This document shows positions 44,672 through 51,553 of a stretch of DNA of 59,548 bases, piece after piece. How positions within the stretch are numbered: the stretch's first letter is position 1; every line of letters begins with the position of its first letter. This DNA is from Methanomicrobiaceae archaeon. Its GTDB lineage: Archaea > Halobacteriota > Methanomicrobia > Methanomicrobiales > Methanomicrobiaceae. The notes beneath the pieces are model-generated. The model was given only the letters and a program-made list of their open reading frames with translations. It ran no database searches and was not told the origin of the DNA. Location: the NCBI GenBank assembly GCA_029762625.1, contig JARVGI010000012.1:1-59548 (forward strand), read 5' to 3'. Position numbers and translations under genes: made by a program.

Positions 44672-45100
44672 TCACCGGAACGCTTCCAGCGTCTGCTGCC
44701 CGGGCATGAGGTCCTCGACCACCCTCCCCCTGAGCGTGTTCCGCCGGGAGCGGGAGAGGCGGGTGCCGTAGAACGCCCGGTCGGCCTCCCGGTAGACCTG
44801 CAGCTGTGCGGGATCAATCTCCGTCGCCAGCAGGAGCACCGTCGTCCCCTCCTCGTGAGCCCCGTCCCGGCAGGCGAACACGAACCGCTCCACAAACGCG
44901 GGGCCCACCCTCGAACCATGCGCGGTCAGGCTCGATGCAGAGGCAGGACCGGTCCGCCTCCCCGATCAGGGTGAGCAGGTGGCGGCCGTTTTCCGCACGG
45001 GGAACGGTCGCCGGGTGGTAGACCACGATCAGCAGGGAGGAGATCCCGGCATCCTCCCCGGCGAGGGGGAGGAGCGGCGGCGTGGTCGTGCGGAAGGCCA
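44672..45100 (-). pseudogene. Frameshifted or degraded reading frame of unknown function
   Basis: The minus strand reads as plausible protein in two frames joined near a GGTGGGCCCC stretch (about 44905-44915). The first frame gives SSLLIVVYHPATVPRAEN and LLTLIGEADRSCLCIEPDRA; the second continues PAFVERFVFACRDGAHEEG, LLLATEIDPAQLQVYREADR and ends VVEDLMPGQQTLEAFR. No good start codon is visible for the first part. Either a single-base indel (true or sequencing) broke a small gene, or only the 78-residue second part (44672-44908, GTG start) is expressed. Upstream to 45376 nothing further is recognised except a TATA-like CCTTAATACGG near 45275. Confidence 0.4.
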
Positions 45101-45376
45101 GCGTCGCCGTAGCGAGGAGCCGGCCGGGGGGCGATGAGGAGGGCAAACGAGCCCGGCCTGGTGAGGGAGAGGCCGGGAATGGACGCGTGGCATAGGGCGG
45201 GAAGGCGGAGGGGCAGGGGAGAACGGGTGGCGGAAGTGAGCGGGAGTGCGCACCACGGGACCCTCCCCGCACAATCCTTAATACGGGTCGCCCCTCAATC
45301 GCAGTCTGGAATCCCCGTCCCGTGACCGCCCCGTACCACCGGCATCATCGAGGCGGGGAAGGGAGGAAGTCCGACC

Positions 45377-45991
45377 ATGACCCACGACCTCAACGACTAC
45401 GCAGAAAAACGGGACTTTGCACAGACGCCCGAGCCACAGGAGAAAGGGGGTGGTGCCCCTGACGGCGGCAAACCGGCCTTCGTCATCCAGAAACATCAGT
45501 CGAGCACCCTGCACTACGATTTCCGGCTTGAAGTGAGAGGCGTCCTCACGTCGTGGGCCGTGCCGAAGGGGCCCTCGATGGACCCCCGGCAGAAACGGCT
45601 CGCCGTGCCCACCGAGGACCATCCCCTCGCCTACGCAGAGTTCGAGGGGGTGATCCCCGACGGCGAGTACGGCGCCGGAACGGTGATCGTCTGGGACCGG
45701 GGGACCTACCGGAACCTGCGTGTTGAGAAAGAGCAGGACGGCCCGTCCATGGAGGAAGCGCTCGCAGAGGGAAAGGTCGAGGTCTGGCTGGAAGGGGAGA
45801 AGGTGCGAGGCGGGTTTGCCCTCATCCAGACCGGCAACGGCGAGGATGCCCGGTGGCTGCTCATCAAGCTGCGCGACGGGGAGGCGGATGCCCGCCGCAA
45901 TCCGGTGGCGACAGAACCCGATTCGGTGCTCTCCGGCCGGAGCATCGAGGAAGTGCGGGACGAGGAGGGGCGGGCGCAGGAAAAGAACTGA
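45377..45991 (+). CDS. Stand-alone LigD-type 3'-phosphoesterase
   Basis: A 204-residue protein equal to the phosphoesterase (PE) domain of bacterial DNA ligase D, which trims 3' phosphates and ribonucleotides during end joining. Active-site stretches QKHQSSTLHYDFRLEVRG, SWAVPKGPS and DHPLAYAEFEGVIPDGEYGAG carry the metal-binding His/Asp/Glu. No polymerase or ligase domain is fused and no Ku gene lies nearby. GGGAGG precedes the ATG at good distance. Confidence 0.93.
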   Translation: MTHDLNDYAEKRDFAQTPEPQEKGGGAPDGGKPAFVIQKHQSSTLHYDFRLEVRGVLTSWAVPKGPSMDPRQKRLAVPTEDHPLAYAEFEGVIPDGEYGAGTVIVWDRGTYRNLRVEKEQDGPSMEEALAEGKVEVWLEGEKVRGGFALIQTGNGEDARWLLIKLRDGEADARRNPVATEPDSVLSGRSIEEVRDEEGRAQEKN

Positions 45992-46061
45992 GGATACGGC
46001 TCGACGCAGTGAGAACCAGAACGAGAAACGACGCGGGTGAACGCTCTCGGAGTGAGAGAAG

Positions 46062-46760
46062 ATGCATATCACCATTCTCGGGACACGCGGCGAGATCGGG
46101 CCCTCCGCGCCTTTGCACGCGAAGCATGCCGGGGTGCTCGTCGACGGGACGATCCTCTTCGATCTCGGGGAGCGAGAGTACCTGGATCGCGGGGCCGATG
46201 CTGCCTTCATCACGCACCTCCACCCGGACCACGCCTTCTTCGTCACCGATCCGACAGCGATCGACATCCCCCTCTACGCTCCGGAACAGGCCGAACACGA
46301 TATGCCGATCATGGTGATCGAGGAGCCGGTCACCGTCGGCCCCTACACGGTCACCCCGGTCCCCACCCACCACAGTGTCCGGGTCAAATCGACCGCCTAC
46401 CTTCTCGAGAAAGAGGAGGAGAAGATCCTCTACACCGGCGATGTGATCTGGATCAACAGGGAGTTCCACCCTCTCCTCGAAGGCTGCCGGCTGGTGATCA
46501 CGGACGGGAGCCTGGTGCGCAAAGGGGGAAGGGTGATGCGGGACAAGGAGAGCGGCAAGATCTACGGGCACGCAGGCATCCCGGACCTTATCGACCTCTT
46601 CGCCCCCTTTACCGACCATATCCTGTTTCTGCACTTCGGGAGCTGGTTCTTCGAGGACGTGGAGGCATCCGCCGATCGCCTGCGGGCCCTCGGCGAGGCA
46701 AAGGGCGTCTCCGTGATCGTCGGCTCCGACGGGATGGAGATCGATACCGGGTCGTTGTGA
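46062..46760 (+). CDS. Metallo-beta-lactamase fold hydrolase
   Basis: A 232-residue MBL-fold protein. The metal-binding THLHPDHAFF (HxHxDH), a later His in THHSVRVKSTAYLL, the LYTGDVIW aspartate and HFGSWFF near the C-terminus fit a two-metal site. The substrate is not evident; it opens MHITILGTRGEIGPSAP, like archaeal MBL hydrolases acting on small esters or nucleic acid ends. It lies 70 bases after the PE gene on the same strand, so a shared repair role is possible but unproven. Confidence 0.8.
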   Translation: MHITILGTRGEIGPSAPLHAKHAGVLVDGTILFDLGEREYLDRGADAAFITHLHPDHAFFVTDPTAIDIPLYAPEQAEHDMPIMVIEEPVTVGPYTVTPVPTHHSVRVKSTAYLLEKEEEKILYTGDVIWINREFHPLLEGCRLVITDGSLVRKGGRVMRDKESGKIYGHAGIPDLIDLFAPFTDHILFLHFGSWFFEDVEASADRLRALGEAKGVSVIVGSDGMEIDTGSL

Positions 46761-46957
46761 CCACCGCCTGCTGCCGGAGCCGGTCATGACGATCGGAATG
46801 ACAATGTCAGGTATACCCGGAGATCGATCCGCCGGATCCCGGGACGCCTCCCTCTTACACTCCGGCGGCAGGGAGTTCCCGGTCCGATTCGTGTCAGATT
46901 CTGGCGAGAGAGTGGCAGAGAGGCGCAGGAACACCCCCCCCGGGGACCGGTGCGGAC

Positions 46958-47449
46958 TTATTCCACGATGAAGTCCCCGGTCATCTGTTGCGGGTGGACG
47001 TCGCACCGGAAGAAGTAGGTGCCGGGCTCTTCAGGAGCGGTGAAGGTGTAGGTCATCTGCGCAGGGCCGGAGAAGATCTCTCCCACGAAGATTGCATTCT
47101 CCGCGGACGCGGTCTCGTAGACGGCAAGGTTGTGGGGCACCGTGTCCCTGTTGTCGAAGTTCACCGTCACCTCCGCTCCCGGGGGCACCGTGAGGGTGCC
47201 GGTATCGAATGCGGTGTTCTCGGCGACGAGATCGATGGTCACGCTCTGGCTCCCGCCATCCGTGGGGGAGGGCGTCGCGGTCTCAGTCGTCGGTGCCGAG
47301 GTTTCAGTCGGGGCCGGCGTATCCGTCATCGCCACGGTCGGGGAAGCCGTTGGCGTGGTGACGTCTCCTTCGGGAGCAGCGCATCCCGCGATGAGCACGC
47401 ATGCGCCCACCACGAAGAATGCCATGAGAAGAACGTCTCTCGGTCTCAT
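46958..47449 (-). CDS. Cupredoxin (plastocyanin/azurin-like) lipoprotein
   Basis: A 163-residue exported copper protein. Residues 1-25 are a signal peptide ending in a lipobox (LIAGC), followed by a Thr/Pro/Ser-rich linker of about 50 residues and a cupredoxin domain of about 95. Copper ligands are visible: His in TVPHNLAVYE and Cys-His-Met in FFRCDVHPQQM. It probably carries electrons or copper at the outer membrane face. The frame is open 28 codons further up, but the ATG at 47449 fits both the signal peptide and the TATA box. Confidence 0.88.
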   Translation of the reverse strand: MRPRDVLLMAFFVVGACVLIAGCAAPEGDVTTPTASPTVAMTDTPAPTETSAPTTETATPSPTDGGSQSVTIDLVAENTAFDTGTLTVPPGAEVTVNFDNRDTVPHNLAVYETASAENAIFVGEIFSGPAQMTYTFTAPEEPGTYFFRCDVHPQQMTGDFIVE

Positions 47450-47470
47450 GGGAGACCCAGTACATCCATG

Positions 47471-47479
47471 GTATATAGC
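47471..47479 (-). promoter_or_regulatory. TATA box of the cupredoxin gene, leaderless transcript likely
   Basis: On the minus strand GCTATATAC is centred 26 bases before the chosen ATG, which has no Shine-Dalgarno sequence. The spacing places the transcript start at or next to the start codon. The rest of the gap up to pgk (to 47778) shows only a plus-strand TATA candidate, CCTTATAGAAT near 47690. Confidence 0.6.
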
Positions 47480-47778
47480 AATTGCGCTGATCTCCCCTCC
47501 TACCACCACGAACGCTTCTCCCTTGTCGATCACCTGTCATCCACCGACCGGGAAGACGTCCGACTTCATGGATATCATATCCAGGATGAGGGGCCCATCC
47601 ATCCACCGCCCTCCCCGCCCCCGGGGAACCTCTGCAGGATTGCATCCCACCGCAGCAACATGGCTGGATGAGAGGGGTGAGAAATGTCCTTATAGAATAC
47701 TCGCACACTGCATCGACGTGTTCTCCCGAACACCACCCGGACCGGTGGGGTGGGAACCATTGGCGGGGATGATGAACC

Positions 47779-48969
47779 ATGCGAAAACAAACCATCCATG
47801 ATATCGACGTGCGCTCGAGACGGGTGCTGGTCCGGGCCGATTACAATGTGCCGCAGGATACCGACGGCGCCATTGCCGACGATACCCGGATACGGGCGAC
47901 CCTGCCGACGATACGCTACCTGCAGGAGCGGGGCGCACGGATTCTTCTCTGCTCCCACCTCGGCCGCCCCGGCGGCAGGGTGGCAGAAGACCTGCGGCTT
48001 GCGCCGGTCGCCCGGCGCCTCGCCGAACTGCTCGGGCAATCGGTGCGGGCGCTCACCGACTGCATCGGCCCCGACGTGGAGGACGCGGCCCTGGAGATGG
48101 AGAAAGGCGAGGTCGTCCTGCTGGAGAACCTCCGGTTCCACCCCGGAGAGAAGGCAAACGATCCGGCATTCGCCGAGCAGCTTGCACGTCCCGCGGAGAT
48201 CTTTGTCAACGATGCCTTCGGCGCCTGCCACCGGGCCCATGCCTCGGTGGTGGGCGTCCCGCAGCACCTGCCGGCGGTTGCCGGCATGCTGCTGCACAAA
48301 GAGCTCGACACTTTCACCGCCGTCCTCGAGGATCCCGGGAAGCCGTTTGCCATGGTGAGCGGCGGTGCCAAAGTGAGCGACAAGCTCGGGGTCCTCGACA
48401 ATATCATCACCACCGTGGACGTGCTGCTCATCGGGGGCGGCATGGCAGCAACCTTCCTCAAATCCCGGGGGCATGCTGTCGGCGCCTCGGCAGTCGAGGT
48501 CGACCACCTGGACCGGGTGCGCCGCCTTGAAGAAAAGGCAGCATCGCGGTCCGTGCATCTCGTGCTGCCCCGGGACGTGGTGATCGCGGAATCGCTGGAT
48601 GCGGATGCACCCCCCCGCACCGTGCCGGTCTCCGAGATCCCGGACGGCTGGATCATCGCGGATATCGGGCCGGCGGCAACCGAGGACTTCGCCCGGGAGA
48701 TTGCCCGCTGCCGGACGGTCATCTGGAACGGCCCGATGGGCGTCTTCGAGCACCCGCAGTTTGCCGAAGGCACACGCCGGATCGCCGCTGCACTGGCATC
48801 GCTCGACGGAACGGCGGTGATCGGCGGCGGGTCGACCGCAGAGGCGGTGGCGGCGTTCGGGTATGCAGACCGGATGAGCCACGTCTCTACGGGCGGCGGG
48901 GCCACGCTCACCCTGCTGGCGGGACAACCGCTTCCCGGCGTGGAGGCCCTCCTCGATGCGGAGGCGTGA
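47779..48969 (+). CDS. pgk: Phosphoglycerate kinase, bacterial type
   Basis: Pgk, 396 residues, interconverts 1,3-bisphosphoglycerate and 3-phosphoglycerate in gluconeogenesis/glycolysis. The family motifs VLVRADYNVPQD, CSHLGRPGG, LLENLRFHPGEK, NDAFGACHRAHAS and the nucleotide-binding GGGSTAEAV and STGGGATLTLL are all present. The overall length and the IHDIDVRSRRVLVR start resemble bacterial enzymes more than the longer archaeal ones, which suggests transfer. The ATG follows a weak GGGGATGATG stretch. Alone on its strand, followed by a hairpin. Confidence 0.94.
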   Translation: MRKQTIHDIDVRSRRVLVRADYNVPQDTDGAIADDTRIRATLPTIRYLQERGARILLCSHLGRPGGRVAEDLRLAPVARRLAELLGQSVRALTDCIGPDVEDAALEMEKGEVVLLENLRFHPGEKANDPAFAEQLARPAEIFVNDAFGACHRAHASVVGVPQHLPAVAGMLLHKELDTFTAVLEDPGKPFAMVSGGAKVSDKLGVLDNIITTVDVLLIGGGMAATFLKSRGHAVGASAVEVDHLDRVRRLEEKAASRSVHLVLPRDVVIAESLDADAPPRTVPVSEIPDGWIIADIGPAATEDFAREIARCRTVIWNGPMGVFEHPQFAEGTRRIAAALASLDGTAVIGGGSTAEAVAAFGYADRMSHVSTGGGATLTLLAGQPLPGVEALLDAEA

Positions 48970-48970
48970 G

Positions 48971-48992
48971 GGGCGGGATCTGCCTCCCGCCC
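48971..48992. terminator. Hairpin between convergent pgk and glycosyltransferase genes
   Basis: GGGCGGGA and TCCCGCCC form a perfect 8-base stem with a six-base loop, one base after the pgk stop codon. There is no T-run next to it. It could protect the 3' end of the pgk mRNA or limit convergent transcription. Confidence 0.4.
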
Positions 48993-49043
48993 ACTCCCGG
49001 AGAGACAAAATGAAGAGAGGGGTCCCCCGCAGCCCGGCCCCGT

Positions 49044-50333
49044 TCACCGGTACTTCTGTACGGCATCGGAGAGGTTGAACTCGGGCTCAAATGCGCCGAA
49101 AAGGTCGAGCTCCTGCTCGATGCTCCGGGTGAGCAGGAAGTTCTGCCGTACCGATTCCTTCGCCTCCCGGCCCATCTGGTCCCGGAGGTCGGGGTCCCGG
49201 ATCAGCTGCACGATCCGGTCGGCCGTCTCTTCCACCGACGAGACCAGAAATCCGTTCTCCCCGTCCCGGATCTGGTAGCGGATGCCGCCCACATCCCCCC
49301 CGATGACCGGGGCCCCCTTCCACATCGCCTCCGCTACCGTCAGCCCGAAGCCCTCACGGATCGATTTCTGCACCACGACCGCCGCCCGGCGCTGCAGGGC
49401 ATTGACCAGCGCGCTGTCCTGCCGGCTGATAATGATGACGCGGTCGTTGCGGTTCTTCAGGAGCGAGCGGTACACCTCGGACCCCTCCGGATCGTCGGTC
49501 GCCACATTGCCCAGCAGCACGAGCCTGCAGTCCACCTCTTTTTGGGCGAGGTTGAAGGCCTCGATGACGCCTTCGGGGTCTTTCCAGCGGTCGAAGCGGG
49601 AGATCTGCACCACGAGCGGGAGATCGGTGGGGATATCATAGTGCTCGAGGCGCTCCTCGATCTCGTCCTCGCTCAGCTCCTTATTGGTGATGGTGAAGGG
49701 GTCGATGCTCGGCATGAAGAAGAGCTGCGGGACGTCCAGATCCTGCCGGTAGTCCCTGCAGCTCAGCACCACGGCGTCGTATTGGCGGATGTAGGGGAGG
49801 AGGGCGTCCCAGACCTCGCGGTTCGGACTGCTCAGGTCGATATGGCACCGCCAGATCCAGGGGGCCTCTTTGCGGTAATGCGTGATGAGGGGAAGCGGCT
49901 GCGGATCGTGCACCATGACGATATCGTGGTCGACATGGTTGCGCATCGCGTTCTCGCACACGACCTGGCGATAGAGCTCCATCTTCCGGCCAGTGAAATG
50001 GATGTCCTCCCCCTGCAGCGCGTTGTGGAACTTCTTGGTGATGCTGAAGAAATCAGGCGTTCCATGAACCACCCGCCACCCCGTCCTGATACCGAGGCTG
50101 TTGAGCAGGAGGGTCGTCGAGGAGAGGAACTGGGACACGCCGCCGCCGTAGTAGGTGGAATTAAAGTTCACGACGTGGATATCCCGGAGCTTCCGGGCCT
50201 TGTCCCGGATGCGCCGGACCGTCCCGGCCCCGACATACCGCTCATAGTCCTTTATCCCGACGAGGGGCATCGCATCCATCGTCGCTTCAGCATCCCCGAA
50301 CTCCACCCCACCCGTTGTATCTCCTGCATCCAT
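49044..50333 (-). CDS. treT: TreT-like trehalose synthase (GT4 glycosyltransferase)
   Basis: A 429-residue GT-B glycosyltransferase resembling TreT, which makes trehalose from a nucleotide-glucose and glucose. The N-terminal VVNFNSTYYGGGVSQFLSS holds the acceptor-side glycine turn, HCHIDLSSPN-like and HDPQPLPL stretches follow, and the donor site has the EX7E motif in SIREGFGLTVAEAMWKGAPV. Trehalose would serve as compatible solute or stress protectant. The ATG at 50333 has GGGGAGCAGG before it; MDAMPLVG at 50279 is an alternative. Possible minus-strand TATA CTATAAGG lies near 50443. Confidence 0.85.
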   Translation of the reverse strand: MDAGDTTGGVEFGDAEATMDAMPLVGIKDYERYVGAGTVRRIRDKARKLRDIHVVNFNSTYYGGGVSQFLSSTTLLLNSLGIRTGWRVVHGTPDFFSITKKFHNALQGEDIHFTGRKMELYRQVVCENAMRNHVDHDIVMVHDPQPLPLITHYRKEAPWIWRCHIDLSSPNREVWDALLPYIRQYDAVVLSCRDYRQDLDVPQLFFMPSIDPFTITNKELSEDEIEERLEHYDIPTDLPLVVQISRFDRWKDPEGVIEAFNLAQKEVDCRLVLLGNVATDDPEGSEVYRSLLKNRNDRVIIISRQDSALVNALQRRAAVVVQKSIREGFGLTVAEAMWKGAPVIGGDVGGIRYQIRDGENGFLVSSVEETADRIVQLIRDPDLRDQMGREAKESVRQNFLLTRSIEQELDLFGAFEPEFNLSDAVQKYR

Positions 50334-50546
50334 CGCCTGCTCCCCTCACACACCGCATCTCTGCCGGACCGCCCCTGCCCGGAACCCGGGCTCTTGCTGT
50401 CCCGCATATTTCTAGCCTGACTTATTCCGCACGCATCCTTATAGATTCCGCCCGGTACGGTCCGGCCGGATGACGGATGAAGAGCGATGGGCGTCGCCGA
50501 TACCGGATCCGGTGGCCGTCCGGGTCAGGCGGCCGGGGAGACGCGA

Positions 50547-51398
50547 TCACCGGGTCCGGACCCAGAGCGACCGGCCCTGCAGCTCGTCGTCGTCAAGGCG
50601 GAGATCGTTTTGGATCGGTGAGAGGATGGCGCTCAGTTCTGCATCCCGGGCCACGCCGTTGCAGGGGAGGACGACGTCCATCTTGCCGGCACTGATCATC
50701 TCCGCGACCAGCACCTGATCGGCATGGGACCCGGCGGACCCGGCCGGGGAGATGCGGGACGGAAGGAAAAGGTCCTGCAGCTGCACGTAGACGCCCGGGC
50801 GGATATGCGGGAGGACACACTCAATTATTTCAGAATACTCCCGGATCCCGGAAACCCCGTAGGTCGCCACCCGGAAGATGTCGCCCTCCTTCAGTGTTGA
50901 GAACAGTGTCAGATCGAGCGGGTCGCCCCGCTGTGTCCGGGATTTTTCCTCGAACCAGCCGGACGGAAACGCAAACGCGGGCATCGAGGTAATTTCCGTG
51001 CCGAGACGGTGGTCCTGGACCGCTCGCCGGGCGAACCGCGTTGACTCTCCCGATCCGACCTCCACGTAATGCTCTGGACTGTTGATGCAGAGGAACCCGT
51101 ACAGGGACAGAGCGTCAAGTACCGGCAGATCGCAGTTCCTCCACGAGGGGGTTTCGGATTGCGCGCCCAAGCCTGCCGGATTGGCAGGGATCCTCCGGTA
51201 GTCATCACGGTACGCCAGAAGCAGGCGCAGCACCAGCACATACCATTGCCGGTTCTGTTCCACGAGAGCGTCGAGCAACAGGTGCGGCTGAATGCCGCCC
51301 TTCATGAACGCTTCGGGGATGTCGTATTTGCATACCGGTCGCTGGGACGGGAGCAGGCGGCGCATTCCTTCGACAATGTCACCTATCGGGTCAGGCAT
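50547..51398 (-). CDS. SAM-dependent methyltransferase-like protein
   Basis: A 283-residue protein of the class I methyltransferase-like group often found in sugar or cell-surface loci. The SAM loop is YVEVGSGESTRFARRAV (about residue 120), and PHIRPGVYVQLQDLFLPSRI near the end matches the HD-P pattern of that group; the acidic residue expected after it is partly changed. ATGs further upstream exist, but a TATA box (CATATATCC on the minus strand, about 51437-51445) and GGTGGAG place the start at 51398 (MPDPIGDIV). Substrate unknown. Confidence 0.7.
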   Translation of the reverse strand: MPDPIGDIVEGMRRLLPSQRPVCKYDIPEAFMKGGIQPHLLLDALVEQNRQWYVLVLRLLLAYRDDYRRIPANPAGLGAQSETPSWRNCDLPVLDALSLYGFLCINSPEHYVEVGSGESTRFARRAVQDHRLGTEITSMPAFAFPSGWFEEKSRTQRGDPLDLTLFSTLKEGDIFRVATYGVSGIREYSEIIECVLPHIRPGVYVQLQDLFLPSRISPAGSAGSHADQVLVAEMISAGKMDVVLPCNGVARDAELSAILSPIQNDLRLDDDELQGRSLWVRTR

Positions 51399-51553
51399 CG
51401 ACATCTCCACCCTGCCCTCCCGGATCCACCAGAGGGGATATATGACCATAGGTGGTGAGGCATAAAAGGATGTGGATGCGTGGGGGTATTTCCGGCAATC
51501 CGGCACCGGACAAGCATTAAGTACTATCCGCCCTTCAGAGGTGCATTACGGCA

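Noticed and set aside
44453-44974. Plus-strand frame with a hydrophobic stretch (VYWISLFVVLALFVGLW)
   Set aside because: The hydrophobic run looks like a membrane helix, but the remainder is Arg/Pro-rich, there is no ribosome-binding site, and it overlaps better coding signal on the minus strand.
46816-46842. Short imperfect hairpin (CCCGG, GATCC/GGATC, CCGGG) between the MBL and cupredoxin genes
   Set aside because: Stem is interrupted and no U-run follows; in DNA of this GC content such structures are expected by chance.
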